Positions 11,942 to 24,612 of a stretch of 64,000 nt of DNA are shown piece after piece. Source of the DNA: Tubiluchus corallicola. Its lineage: Eukaryota > Priapulida > Priapulimorpha > Priapulimorphida > Tubiluchidae. A program made the translations under genes and the position numbers. The notes beneath the pieces were generated by a model. It did no database searches. It was not told where the DNA came from and saw only the letters and a list, made by a program, of their open reading frames with translations. How positions within the stretch are numbered: position 1 is the stretch's first letter; the number at the start of each line of letters is the position of its first letter. The stretch covers positions 248,001-312,000 of the forward strand of contig JAQGDQ010000232.1 of the NCBI GenBank assembly GCA_030141605.1, given 5' to 3'.

Positions 11942-14319
11942 TCAGCAATATTGCTTTTCAACTTGCCAGCTACATCTAGCCTGAAACTACAAAAAAATCT
12001 TTACTATATAATAAAATACAAAAAAATGAGAAATGCTATTCTGACAGAATCTCACCACTATAGAGACAACTGGTGAAAAAATTTAATATTGACGAATACA
12101 ATTGCTGTAAAAAAGTGGTACACAAATTCATAATATAGTAAGTTCGGTAAAGTATTTAACCATTTCACATTTAAACATATTTTAAAGTCACTGTATTGCA
12201 TTAAAGTCCTTTTTGTGATACATAAAGAAAATACGGCACTGATGTATACACACAGTTCAACATTAATAATGAACTTTGACCTGTGTTGTTTACCTTGAAA
12301 TCAGAGTCCTGTGCAATTCTCCAATGTTGTGCTTGTATTGCTCACTCGCACGTTATTCTCACTCTCAGACAGAGACATTGCATTGACTCAATGAATTTTA
12401 ATCAACTCACTTTAAAAAAATTGTATTATTAAAATATTTCTATCAAACATTAAAAAATCTATATGTACAATATACCCATTTTACTTGTAGTAAATATACC
12501 TTGTCAATAATTTTGTTAACAACATATATTATTATGGAGCCATTATTATAGTAGGCTTACCGTAGTTCTTTTTTTAGCAAAATTTTAATACATTTTAACA
12601 GTAAACTAGTGCAGTTCTTTGGCTTTCGAAAAAGCACGATTTCCCTTAAATAGTAGCATTTTTGGTAACATCGAAACCAATTACGTTAGTGCACAATAAA
12701 GAAAATATACTGTTTTGAGCTTTTTCTTTGCTTAAATATTTTTCAGTGTTTAAATCCTAATATATTCTATTATTTTATAGTTGAAAATTATAGTTAAATT
12801 CTGAAAATCAAAATGCATCTTCTGCCTGTATATACTCATCCACGAAGAATCACAGACCATTGCAAAATAAAATCACGTTCCTTTTTTGTATTTTACTGGT
12901 TTTGTAATTTTTGCCTATTGTTGTAAACAAACAAAAACAAAAACAAATGCAGTCTTGTAAATCTATAAGTTTTACTTATTTGGAATTTCCACCATACACA
13001 ATATGCAATACAAATATGTTAAATTAAAGACTAGAAACCAGGTTTTCTTTATTACAACAGGTAAAGCTATATTCATCTTATTCTACCTTTATTTATCTTA
13101 TCTAGCTTTATGGGAGCCTAGGTTTGGGAGGTTTGGTTTGGGAAGCCTTTAAAGGTTTTATATAACTTTTGTACTGAAATAAGATGGTAATTTAGTCTAA
13201 TCACAAATGTTAAACTAATTAAATCAAAGACATAATACATAATGCAGCTATTTTTTTAAAGTAGAAATTTTCACAATTATTAATTATTTGAAATATCAAA
13301 ATTAAGTGTCTTTATATAAACCAAATAATATTTTTAGAAAAGTTCCAAAAATACTTTTATAAATAAAATTATGATAAAAATAGTTGAAACATTTTTTGTG
13401 TATTTATGTCAGCCGGCTCCAAAGCTTTTATAACTATGAATTCCATGAGGCCCTTATACCTGGATATCTATTGCTGATATCTACAAATTATCTTAAGGGA
13501 AAACTAGACCCAATCCTAAACTGTAGGTTAAAACAATCTACTCTTTAAAATATTAAAACGGAACATCTATTTTTTAAAGAATGACTTGTACGAAAGAATT
13601 ATTACCATACAAGAGTAATTTCATGTTTCCGCAGCTAGTTCTTCTCTGTTACATGCATTTCTCCATCCGTTAGTTAGATGGGCACTAGCACATGGAGGCG
13701 CGATACACAAAAAACGGGTGCTGTACCTCTCAGTTCAAAGCTGTTCGTTTGGGGTGTAATATGCACTTTCGAGAGCTCATGCGTGAGCACAGCGGTAAAT
13801 TTAAAATTTGCCGAGTTTTTGAATATAACACTGAATGTTGTACAGTAACGCCGCACTTCAATTTTCGCTTTTGCAAACACGTGTAACAAATTCATGGAAT
13901 GTTTGTGCTGTTGAAAATTGTGTTAGTTTGTGTCGTCATCACTAGCTGGGCTCGAGCGCCATCAATTAAATTTTTAACCTATTATTTAATTAACAGAAAT
14001 GCTTTGGCATTAATATATGTGTTAAAATGTATATATTTTACAGCACTTCGAAATGGGGTAGACTGTGAAAAATGGTACTGTTTTTCTTTAAAGAAATTAA
14101 AGTACATCCACAACAACTAGAAAACTGAATTTAGTTACTACTTCAGTATGCTACGCCAGTCAAAGGTTACATCATATATGCATGCAAAATATTTAAAAGT
14201 ATTAACTGGTTCATTTGATACCAATAAATTTGCCTGGCATCATAAGATTATAAAGCTAGGTCCTTGATACCTTTCCATCTAATGTGTGATAGTACCAGTT
14301 AAAGTCCATACCATCATGT
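11942..14319. other. Intergenic region between FUT8 5' end and UROD 3' end
   Basis: The right part of this spacer (about 14.0-14.3 kb) is UROD 3' UTR, and the left part (about 11.95-12.4 kb) is FUT8 5' UTR and promoter. The middle is AT-rich with no recognisable protein. Overlapping short frames on both strands at 13674-13895 are not supported by any family resemblance. Confidence 0.5.
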
Positions 14320-17142
14320 TTAGTCCATACCTTCAGAAAAATTGTGCACAGTGTCAACAAATGTCTTCACATTTTCGGGGTCCATATCAGGATAAATTCC
14401 ATGGCCTAGATTAGCTATATACCTTTGCTTTCCAAATTGTTTCAGCATTTCCTTTACAGTTTTTTCCAGCTTCTCCTTTGGTGCATAGAGAGCGCACGGA
14501 TCTAAGTTCCCCTGCAGTGTGACATCGCTTCCAGTTCTTGCCCTGCAGCTCCTCGGTTGCATGGTCCAGTCAAGACCGACGACATCGTACCCAATCTGAG
14601 CCAGATCTTCCAAAGCGTAATGTGCACCTTTAGCAAACACAATCATTGGAACATCAGGCAAATCCGCATCTTTTAATCGTCTTTTAACGAGATTGTTAAT
14701 CTGTCTGAGATAAGGTAATGCAAAAGTAGTGAAAAGTTTGGAATCTAAGATGGTGGCATGAGATTCGAACACCTGAAGTAACTGAGCACCAGCTTCCACT
14801 TGTCCGATGAGGTAATCAACATTTACATTAGTAATAAGCTGCAGTAGTTTACAGCTATCTTCAGGGTATTGATAGAGCCACCGTTTTGCATTAGACATTG
14901 TGGTTGATCCACCACCTTCGATCATGTAAGACATCAACGTCCATGGAGCACCTGTAAAGCCAATTAATGGACATTGTCCATCAAGCTTTTTCCTAGTCAA
15001 TGTTAAAGCATCAAAAACATAACCCAATTCTTTCTTAACATCAACAACATGTCTCAACTTGTTAACATCGTCTGGAGCACGAAGTGGCTCTGGAAAATGA
15101 GGACCCTTGCCAGGTAACATTTCCACTTGCATTCCCATTGCTTGCGGAACAACCAGAATGTCCGAAAATATAATAGCAGCATCTAAGTCAAACCTTCTGA
15201 TGGGTTGAAGGGTTATCTCGCATGCTAGTTCGGGGGTACAACATATTGTAAAGAAGTTATAATTCTCCCTGACTGCACGGAACTCAGGCAGATATCGTCC
15301 GGCTTGCCGCATAACCCACACTGGGACTCTTTCCACCTTTTCTCCTGAAAGGAGAACAGAAATTTTAAATTTATTAAGTTAGTTCAGGTAAAGTCAGTCC
15401 AGTAGCTAACATTATTCAGAAGTTTTTAATTAACGTAATGTGAAGACATTCTCTACTTTCCTCTCAAAAGATTTCATGCAAATTAAATTGTCGACACGTT
15501 ACACATATAATGCCATGTGGTGTGCATTGCAGGTTTATATAATTCTACATTTTATTTCAATCACACAAGAATAGAAGTATTTAAGAATTAAATAGCTAAT
15601 GATGGATGCTAAGAAATGATACTGGTAAAAACAATAATAACAGAATTTGACAGAAATTAAGACAGCATTAACATTAAAAAATACAACAGAGATGCATTAG
15701 CATAAAAGCAGTAATTCTAAAGGTTTGATAACCTTAAACAGCACAGCAGCTCTTATTCTATCTATTTCCTAGCAATGAATTAGGTTTTTATTACCCATTT
15801 TCAGTTATGTTGAAAACTGCCTCAGCAACAGCTCTGAATTCGGACACAATTTACTATAAAGTCCATCGTACATCTAGCCAATAGTTTGTCCAATGTATGC
15901 AACAGAGACAATAGCAATGAAATAAAACCATTAAGCAGCTCATTCACATGTTATGTTATTATAAAGTTTCTTCAACATATCAAGGGCATCGAATTTGCTT
16001 CCCTAAAGGTTGCGAAGGAGCATTTTATATTCTCTGTGATTTGTCATTATTATCATTAAATATAATAGTATAAACATAATTGACATATTCAACATTGTGC
16101 AAATGCTGAGAGAGCACCTGTCAGATAGACAGTAACACCAGCAGTGATAATATATTTTGACAAAATCACTAATCAGGAAAAATACACAAACACATTGAAC
16201 GGTTTTTGTACCATTTAAATGTTCCTTAAATTGAGGTTGGAATAATCACACACTGGCATTGAACAGGTGATCTGACACTTGAATTATTTCTAAAACAATG
16301 AAAATATAAAACGTCATCACGCCCACAAGAGACTCGCACATCATACATCACTATTCATACAACAATTAGACAAAACTAATTCTGGACGATGTTTGCTTAT
16401 TGTACACACCCACAATGCAAGTTTTATTATACTGTCATGATTGAATATTAAGCGAGCACACTAATAGAAACTCAATATTCCGCCAAAATAATTGTCAATA
16501 TCATTAAAAACTTAAACTTTAATATTGGGTTAGTAACACCATCTACTTGCAAACAGAACATGTCCACATATTTCTATACTATTTTTGAGGTCCAGGACTA
16601 TTTCAATTGAAATTTATTTTTTCTTTAATTTAGAAATGTACAGTAACCACTTCCAGACTGTATGGGTGCAACAGATGAATAGTATACAGGTAAATAGGGC
16701 CTATTGCTAGTAATAAGTGAAAAGGAGAGGATAGTGAGCAGACTAAAAGGTTATCAAATCAGTCATCCTTTTAATAATTACGTTAAAATTATATGATCAT
16801 AGGCGCTACTACGGCACTAGTGAGTAATGTCAATTAGTCATCCTTTTAATAATTACGTTAAAATTATATGATCATAGGCGCCACTACGGCACTAGTGAGT
16901 ACAGACAGTAAATTAATTTAACCAGCTTGATTTCCTAAATTAGTAGTTTATAAATAAGTTACAATAAGTTGATAGTTATAAATAATTTATATAAGATGCT
17001 GTCCGGCTTTACCCTGTGGTGAATAACTTGAGTCTTTTACACAAATTACAGGTAAAATGTATTAAAGGAATACCGTACCTTTGGCAGCTCGTAAAATTAC
17101 GTCATTTTTTAACGGCGGAAAACCCGAATGTTTATTAGACAT
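14320..17142 (-). CDS. UROD: Uroporphyrinogen decarboxylase (UROD), complete, two exons
   Basis: This cytosolic haem-pathway enzyme decarboxylates the four acetate side chains of uroporphyrinogen III to give coproporphyrinogen III. Exon 1 is 17079-17142 and exon 2 is 14320-15344; they join as G+GA and give 362 residues (human 367). Family landmarks run the full length: FPPLKND and LRAA in exon 1, [11 protein letters not shown] with the substrate-binding Arg, FSDILVVPQ with the catalytic Asp at residue 83, GAPWTLM, the Tyr in [23 protein letters not shown], and [13 protein letters not shown] with the conserved His. The donor is gtacgg and the acceptor follows a pyrimidine tract ending ttcag. 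I chose the ATG at 17140-17142 because it gives the family's usual short N terminus. The upstream open frame runs into a MITE and is not UROD-like. Nearly all of the protein lies in one exon. Confidence 0.97.
15345..17078. other. UROD intron
   Basis: Single 1.7-kb intron separating the short first exon from the main UROD exon. Apart from a 75-bp tandem duplication at 16761-16905, I see no coding or repeat structure. Confidence 0.8.
16761..16905. repeat. 75-bp direct tandem duplication in the UROD intron
   Basis: A block beginning agtcatccttttaataatta at 16761 is repeated from 16836. The two copies differ at about one position over the shared stretch (gcgct versus gcgcc). This is a recent local duplication. 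Confidence 0.93.
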
Positions 17143-17288
17143 GTCTGACACTAAAATATTACTTGGAATAATAATTATTTTAAAATCAGATAAACTATTA
17201 ATTCTAATTATCAAACAACAAAAACACAGTATAGCATCACCACTGGCGTAATCGTGACACGTTGTGAAATGTAGGGCGCCGAGTAATC

Positions 17289-17833
17289 CATTAGCCGAAG
17301 TAGGACACTTTCGGCAAAACGCATGTGTTAAATTTGCGAAAAAGCAGTGTCCGTACATGGGCAGCCCAAAGAGGACACTGGCGATTTTTGACAAAAATCG
17401 AGAATTATTATGAAATAAAACTAAGTTTGTTTTAGAGAAAAAGTAACTTTATAATAATAATAATAATAATAATAATAATGGTTAGTCCTTGACAATTTAC
17501 AAAATTAATGTATTTTTTACAATAATATCATCAGTATTATTAGCTCCATTAAAATCATCATAGCATTAAACTAAGTACAGTATCTAATGCTTTAAAGACA
17601 GAAACTATGCACACAGTTATTACAGAAATAATTGCAAGTTTAAAAATGAGGCAGATGCTGCTAAGCTTTCACAACACAAAAAAGTAATTTTTAACATTTA
17701 GGAAAAGCAAAGACAATTAGTTTTAATAATTCGCGACCTGTCTCTAGTGTCCTACTTGGGCAGTCCCATGTACGACACGTCCTACATTAGCCCATGTACG
17801 GCTTGTACGCTAATTGTCCTACTTCGGCTAATG
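17289..17833. mobile_element. Fold-back MITE with 18-bp terminal inverted repeats
   Basis: The left end reads CATTAGCCGAAGTAGGAC at 17289-17306 and the exact reverse complement occupies 17816-17833. A second nested inverted repeat pairs a gtacatgggcagccc-type block near 17350 with its complement near 17750. The whole 545 bp can therefore fold into a multi-stem hairpin. It contains a (TAA)n run at 17451-17479 and no coding capacity. Its right-hand motif recurs at 32290-32400 and its left-hand motif at 24613-24725, so it belongs to a dispersed family. I could not define a clear target duplication. Confidence 0.85.
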
Positions 17834-18679
17834 TGCGCTCGTAGTGTACAATGAAATTACCATTTTAATTTGTTTCAATTTTTTCAATTTCGTTTTATTG
17901 CACAAATACATCAGTGTATCATGGCAAAAAATTAAAATTACAAAAAAAATTAAAGTACAAGAACAATTTCAAAGTATAACAAATACAATTATGCAAGAAT
18001 GCAATTATGCAGTTATGCAATAGAATACAATTATGCAAAAACAATTTCAAAATATAACAAATACAATTATGCTATGCTGCGAAAACACGAGTTTTACAAT
18101 TTCCTTAAATAGCCTACTTAAATCTAATAAGATATTATGAGCTCTTATGAAATAATATTTTATGTTACAACTACATTGAACTAGTAGAAACACAAAACCT
18201 AAATTATTAAAATAATCACAAACGAGATTAAATTATACAATCACAGCTCAATGTTTATCCAGCACTCACAGATTACCACCAAGACATAACTGCCTTTTTT
18301 ATTACATTCACTTAAGTAGTTTCCAAAATGAATAAGGTCTTCTGGGTTAGAAAAATCCACATTACTGAGTATACAGTACCTTTTTGTAAAGATAGACTAT
18401 ATATTTTGTGCTCATATTTTTGTCTAATATTTTCATACAATTCACAAGTAAAATGTAATGTAATTCGTTTTCTACTACTTTTGAGCTATTGTTGTGATAG
18501 TATTGACAAAGCCTTTCATCCTCTTTTTTATTTTTATATCTACCACATTCTATTTCCAGGTCGGTTGCTGATGCTTAATTTTCTAATCCTTTGTCTCTGT
18601 TTCTTATTAGAAATAATTTTTAAATGATCTTCTAATTCATAATTAATTTTTACATGTCTATAAAATCTTGGTTTGTTTT
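17834..18679. other. No gene; AT-rich spacer with short cryptic repeats
   Basis: Contains a cryptic repeat of acaattatgca words at about 17985-18070. The plus-strand open frame 18328-18627 is rich in Phe/Leu/Tyr and resembles nothing I recognise. The region grades into the LINE remnant to the right. Confidence 0.5.
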
Positions 18680-19570
18680 TGCCACCATTTTGTCTAGTAT
18701 CATTATGTAGCTCTGTAAAAATAGTTTTCTGTACCCTGATTTGAGTTTATTACCGAATTCTTTTAATTTGCGATTCAGACACATTTTATCAATTTCAAAG
18801 AAGTATATTTACATCAAGACTCTAATGAAATATTAGAGATCTTAATTTCAATAATGCCCTAATGCTTTGCTTTCTCATTGCGTTACAGTGCTTTGTGTAT
18901 GAACCATTGTTTGTAAAATACATTCCTAGGTATTTGATATGTTTTTCTGTTTTTAATAAGGTATTCCCAAGATAAAAGTGAATGTTCAACATTTTACTGG
19001 ATGGCTTGTTTCCAAAGGCAGCAACTTTAGTTTTGGTATTATTAAATTGTAATGAGTTCTGTTTTGCATATATAGCTAATTTGTTGATTTTATTTTGTAG
19101 CCCTTCTTTAGATGTACTGCAATAACTAGGTCGTCAGCATACTGTAAGTATTTAATGATTTTGTCATGCAAAGTTAGGGAATCCCCATCAGGTAAAAATC
19201 AGGAAAATCATTTACATATACAATAAACAGAGTGTCATCTTGCCTAACGCCAGTTTCAGTTTTAAAGAAGGGAGAAAAAGTGTCTGATTTTCTTTATTGT
19301 GGTTTGGCTTTTATTATACATATCTTTAATGATACATTGGATAGATTCATCAGTTCCATATCTTTTTAATTTGCTAATCATGACTTAACCTCTCAAAAGC
19401 TGTTGTGAAGTCAATAAAGCAGATATATAAGTAGGAACCTTTCTTTTTATTGTTTTCTTTTATCCGTAAATCTCAAGTCATTAGACAATCCATTTCGAAA
19501 GCCAAATTAAAACTCTAAAAGAATACCAGAATTTTTAAGATATTTGGCTAGTCGTTCATTAAAATTGAAT
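18680..19570 (-). pseudogene. Decayed non-LTR retrotransposon (LINE) reverse transcriptase
   Basis: Reading the minus strand in shifting frames recovers, in the correct order, a FIDF..AF block near 19410, a GVRQDDTLF..VYVNDF block near 19230, YADDLVIA near 19130, and later FNNTKTKVAAFG and KYLGMYFTNNGS. These are the standard LINE reverse transcriptase motifs plus the following thumb region. There are several stops and frameshifts, so it is dead. Neither an endonuclease nor a 3' tail is visible. The clade is not assignable by eye. Confidence 0.85.
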
Positions 19571-19689
19571 TAGTGGCATGCATTAGTTTATATTGCTGCC
19601 AAGCTGTGTAAACACATAGACAAGTTTGATAGTACACAATCTTATTAGTGAATATACAATCACAGGAAATACAATTATGCAACATATTT

Positions 19690-21633
19690 CTAATGAGTGC
19701 TGCAGTCCAAATATGTTCCAGTTAGAACAGCTTTCTTTAAGAACAAAAAGTTCTCAACAGTTGCGGCTTTATGATCACACAGTCTGTCGACCTTTGCCCC
19801 AGCCTCTGATTGCAAGTATTTATAATGGAAGAGTTTTCCATCAAAACATTCCCATGGCATTCCACAGTGAAGTGGTTGTGGGGAACCAGAAGTTACTATT
19901 ACACTTAGCACAACAGCAAGACCACGTAGAAATAATGCAGCTAACTTAACAGGTCTCTCTGATACTGTAGGTACATGTAGACTGGCAAGAGCCTTTACAT
20001 CACTTGAATACAAACACAAAGCTTGTGCCAGAAATGCATCCAATTCCCATTCCTCTAGAAGACGCCGTGGTTTACTATGTTTTGTATGACTATGAGAAGA
20101 CACAGCATTTTTGTTAGCATCTTGCTGTAACAAATAATGCAAAAACAAACACATTGGAACAAGATGTGATGGCATCTCATGGCGAACAATTTCTTCAGGC
20201 ATGTTACAGGAAGTGATGGCTAACACTGTACGCCATCTCAGATCAACCACTTCGCTAGACTCTTTTAACCAGAGGTTCTCTAGTCCAGGATTGAAGCCAT
20301 TTTCAAATGGTGGTACTGCTTCGAACAGATCAGGAATATGTATCAATTTTCCAGGATAAACACACCATTCAACAACAGCATTCTTCCCAGGGATTAAAGT
20401 TGACTGCTCATGGCTACTTTTAGAATAGATTTTATTTGTTTTTCGCTTATACGGAATCAGTGTTTTAGATTGCTCAGAGTGGCATCCTGTGCCTAAGATC
20501 AGACCGCACAATTTGTGCCTGATGTTTCTTGTTACCACGGAGCATGCCTCACTTCCATCACTATCATAATCTTCAAGAGAAGCACCAGCACCAACATCTT
20601 GTCCACAAATAATGGAAAAAACAATGGGCATCATTTCAGAGTTTAAATGTTGCCTCTTCGCCATTTGATAAATTATAGGATGGACATTCAGTGCACAGGA
20701 CATGTCCAGTCTTTCTTCAACAGTAAATGAATCGTAAAACTTTATATAAACACTGATACTATCCTGTAAGAGACTACGGATCCCTTGGAAAATGTCTAAT
20801 TCAATACAAGAAAAACTTAAATTATGGTTTGATTTTATAAATTCAGCCACAAGAGAAATTAAGTGGCAGCTACGCCTTGTGCTGAATAAATAGTTGTGAA
20901 AGAACTTGAGTTTGGAAACATGTACGAAGTCATTACCCACTAAAGAAGCAAGCAGTGGCAATTCCTTAACATCAATATTTAATTTTTTGCAAAGTGCAGT
21001 ACGATTGACAGATATACCCGACATATTATCAACATCTATTGTGTCTATTTTAATATATGGCACAGTATCAAATATGACAAAATCTGAATCATTGCTGATA
21101 ATAGCCATGACATAGTTATCTGGTTTTGCGGCAAAGGCAGCAATAGCCTGATCAGCCTCGGCGAATGAATTTGCAACTTTCTGGTGCAAGACAAATTTTA
21201 AGATAAACCGCGTCATAACTGGAAGATTAGGTGGTATCATAAACAGCTGTGGACTTGGTTCCGTTTTGTGTCTATCAATATGTATAAATATTTGTTGAAT
21301 TTTATTTACATCGTTAAGCCGGCGTTCAATCCATGTTTCTCTTTTTCGATTCTCCACTCTTCCATCAAAAATAAAATACAATTCAATGCCAGCTTTCTCA
21401 AAGTTGCAAATCCAGTGTCTAATGGATTCCACATATTCGCGCCACTGTCCACCATGGACCCACGCCATGCCAGGGTGATACCATTCCCGAACACATGCCA
21501 AACCATCAACAACTATGCAGGCCTTGGTGCCATAAAATCTGGAAAAATCCAATGCCATTTGCACCAAGGACACTTGACTCAAAGCCTCTGGACACTGAGA
21601 TTCAATGAATGAATTTAGGCCTTTTACTCCCAT
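19690..21633 (-). CDS. FAM120B: FAM120B-like protein (constitutive coactivator of PPAR-gamma family), single exon
   Basis: A 647-residue intronless frame. The N terminus MGVKGLNSFIESQCPEA, the GGQWREYVESIRHW block and the C-terminal DGKLFHYKYLQSEAG block follow vertebrate FAM120B (CCPG), a nuclear coactivator family with an asteroid/XPG-like PIN domain. The PIN-type acidic positions are present: D43 in VVDG, D90 in IFDG, E159 and D161 in EADQ, D182 and D184 in SNDSDF, and D235 in GNDF. After a low-complexity middle come VEWCVYPG, LWLKESSEVVDLRWRT and EWELDAFLAQALCL, all typical of the family's C-terminal domain. The first Met fits the family start exactly. The protein is shorter than human FAM120B, which carries an expanded repeat in its middle. 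The role is inferred from family only. Confidence 0.93.
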   Translation of the reverse strand: MGVKGLNSFIESQCPEALSQVSLVQMALDFSRFYGTKACIVVDGLACVREWYHPGMAWVHGGQWREYVESIRHWICNFEKAGIELYFIFDGRVENRKRETWIERRLNDVNKIQQIFIHIDRHKTEPSPQLFMIPPNLPVMTRFILKFVLHQKVANSFAEADQAIAAFAAKPDNYVMAIISNDSDFVIFDTVPYIKIDTIDVDNMSGISVNRTALCKKLNIDVKELPLLASLVGNDFVHVSKLKFFHNYLFSTRRSCHLISLVAEFIKSNHNLSFSCIELDIFQGIRSLLQDSISVYIKFYDSFTVEERLDMSCALNVHPIIYQMAKRQHLNSEMMPIVFSIICGQDVGAGASLEDYDSDGSEACSVVTRNIRHKLCGLILGTGCHSEQSKTLIPYKRKTNKIYSKSSHEQSTLIPGKNAVVEWCVYPGKLIHIPDLFEAVPPFENGFNPGLENLWLKESSEVVDLRWRTVLAITSCNMPEEIVRHEMPSHLVPMCLFLHYLLQQDANKNAVSSHSHTKHSKPRRLLEEWELDAFLAQALCLYSSDVKALASLHVPTVSERPVKLAALFLRGLAVVLSVIVTSGSPQPLHCGMPWECFDGKLFHYKYLQSEAGAKVDRLCDHKAATVENFLFLKKAVLTGTYLDCSTH

Positions 21634-22900
21634 TGTTCTTAGAAGTGGCGCATCAAAAGAATCTTATGCATATGTTAATGAAAACATTCTTTGACATCAA
21701 TGATCATTAATCTGCAATTTAAAAAAATATATACAAAGTTTTAATACATGTGCACAAAGAAATCTTGCAATGAAGCTTCACTATGGAGATCATTTTGATC
21801 TGAATATCTTAAGTATCCACAAAATTTTTTATAATTTTATTATTAAAACTTATCAATGTACAACACATAGACCATCAACCACTTGAAGAAATAAAATAAA
21901 GTTGAAAGCACGTCCCCTTGGTTTCTTTGATCACTGAATTATCATGTAAAGCTTTGATAAGTGGACTATCTTCTGATAATCTCTCAGCGGAGCAAAACAC
22001 GAAACTAATAGCCTGTTTGGTTGCCACTATTGATGAAAGGCATAAAAGCTCTTGAAGAGATGTGACAAATTAAGTGGTAATAACATCAGTCAGGCTGGAA
22101 TCATTGTCAAGAAGGAGAATTTATGTTGATTTGAGAGAAATGTTTAAAATACGTCATGATTATTATAAGATCTCCACATGTGATTATTACATAGAGAAAA
22201 ATACCTCACTCAAAACAATCATGTTACTACAAGGCAGGTCACTGCTTAAGTCCTTTAACTCCTTAATGACTATGAACATTTGTGTAGTTTAGACATCCTT
22301 ATTATTATTATTATTATTATCATTAAATTTTGGAGTCGAGTAATTAACAGGATGATACGAAAAGTATGTAATTTTAACGTTTTCGTTTCAAAGCCTTCTA
22401 GTTTCAAAACCTGGTAGTAATATCTAAAACTGTTCAGCATAAAAACTGCAGAGCATTCTTTTCTGCAAAAAATTTTGCAGAAAGTATTCAAGACCGTCTA
22501 ACTTTGTAAATTTGGCAGCTGCTCAAACATGCTAAAGTAAAGGAATGAAGCAGTAGCAGCAGCACTTGATGCAGGTGAGTCTGTCCTGCAATGGCTGCAG
22601 CTAATTATAACAACAGATGTTTTGTAGTTTGCACCTTTGTATCATTAATATATTATTTATTCTTCTTTTTGGTTTGATTTATAATATCATAATGGCTTCA
22701 GTAGCTGAAATGATCATCACTTAATAAACATGTTCATAATGAATATGTTATTAGAGAAAACAACGTTGATGTATTAAAAAAATTTTGAAGTTGACTAGTG
22801 TTGGCTTCTTCTGGCGTAAGCTTATTGCATTCTTACTGGTGTTTCTCTTGGTTATCTCACTAATCTGAGGTGTCACAACCATCTCAATCTTTGGAGCTTA
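21634..22900. other. Upstream region of the FAM120B-like gene; no other gene seen
   Basis: AT-rich DNA with a short (ATT)n run near 22303-22320. It should contain the promoter of the FAM120B-like gene. Short open frames on both strands (22074-22292, 22270-22491) have no family resemblance. Confidence 0.5.
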
Positions 22901-24610
22901 ACTCCAAGGCATTTCTTCCATTCTTTCATTATTGATTATGAATAGCCATCTTATCTCTAAATTTTCCTGAGGAGACTTCTCTGAAACAACTCAATCTGCT
23001 TGTCTTGACTAGATTCTGAAAAATTGGAAAAACTAGACCTGCATTGACTTTCTGCTAGAAGACATAGTGGTCGAGACTTATTGAAACATTCAAGATTCTT
23101 AAGGGATTTACTGATGTCAATGCAAACCAGTTTTTTATACTCAGTAGAAGCATTACACATGAGCATGGTGCTAAATTGTTCAAGTATAGGATCAATACTA
23201 AAAGGTACCAGCTGTAACCGGCATAGTTTTTCACAAGCTGAAGTGATAATGTAGAACTTGTTACCAGAATCATTAGTGAAAGCACATAAAGTAAATAGTT
23301 TTAAACACGAACTTTTTTGTAGAACTCCATGCGAGGAACCTCCTATTTTAATATCTGTAGGTATATTAAGAGGAGGTAATTAACTGGACAAGGTTGTTTT
23401 TGGCAAGCTACTTAATGAATGAGAGATTGGTGCAAGAGACGGAAATCAGGGCTTACTCACCTTGAAGGCAAGTTATCAGCCAACGAAGCATAAGTCCAGG
23501 GATATGATTCTGTTCACATATTTATGTCAGGCCTCCCTATTCGCTGCAATCCAAGGTTCTGTGCTGAAATGTTTAAATCTTTCTGTGCAACATCTAAATA
23601 TGCTAACATTTCTCCTCCTGCAGATTTTCTGCTTGGTTCTATGGCTTGTTGAAGACTTTTATTTTTTTATCCAAATCTTTGTTTGAGATTTTCTTTGGCC
23701 ATCTGATAACCAATATGTTTCTGTGACTTCGCCTTTGAAATGCATCAATTTCAGTTTTGTGATTTGCGTTTAATGTCCAGAGGTCAGAGTTTCACAGAAA
23801 TATAGTTTCAACTAAGGCTGAGAATATCCTATTTCTCGTTTGCAAACTTTTGTGAGTTTAGGGCACTTGGTTGAATGATTTCCAATTTCTCCCATTCAGT
23901 TGCTGTGAAATTTGACCAAGTCTCAAAGCATTTCGCACTGCACTCGCAGAAAGAAGCTCATATAACTTTAGTTTAACTCTTATTGAGCAATCTCCCATTA
24001 TTAGCTCACTCAGTTCCTATTGCATTAATACTACCTGTTGATTTTTTTGGTTCGTTCTCTCAACATTGTTTCATAACTGCATTTTGAATTAATCAAATCT
24101 CCCCCAATTAAAATTGGCATTTTTCAGTTTCCTTGATCTCTCCATTCCTGAGGGACTCACTTAATTAATACCAAAACATTTTTTGCACGTCATATTTGTT
24201 CCCATACACTGTGGTTTTAGTGCATTAAATGTTAAGCTTATGGTTTTTTCAATTTCTTGACAGTTTTCAATCATCTGTTTAATTATAGTTCTACTCTCAC
24301 AATATCATCAATATCATCGATAAATAATGACAAACCCATGTATGTTTCTGCCAATTACATGTCCCTGTTATCACCATATCAATTATTGTATCACAAAATA
24401 ATAATGTGGTGCTGCAATACTGTTCCTTGTTGGACTATTTCATTTATTTATATCTTGTCTGTCTTACCTAATGGTGTTTCTATGATGGTTTCTGCAATTT
24501 CATTTAGTTCATCATAACCACTTTATCATAACCATCATTGTGCATCCTTCAACTACAACTTATCGAAACACTTTTCTATACCACAAAAAATTATGTACAT
24601 GTCATTTTGA
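22900..24610 (-). pseudogene. Heavily decayed LINE (second copy/family)
   Basis: On the minus strand I can read fragments of an endonuclease/reverse transcriptase LINE: VQQGTVL near 24430 and FIDDIDDI near 24320 (polymerase region), then IDAFQRRSHRNILVIRWP followed by KKISNKDL near 23670-23760, the block close to the C terminus of many LINE ORF2 proteins. Stops are frequent. The part from 22900 to 23600 shows no motif I recognise and is included only because of its position downstream. Confidence 0.7.
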
Positions 24611-24612
24611 AT

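Noticed and set aside
13674-13895. Overlapping frames on both strands between FUT8 and UROD
   Set aside because: No family resemblance, no splice context, and opposite-strand overlap typical of chance in a slightly GC-richer patch.
17143-17394. Longer N terminus for UROD
   Set aside because: The upstream frame runs into the MITE and has no family similarity. The ATG at 17140-17142 gives the normal UROD length.
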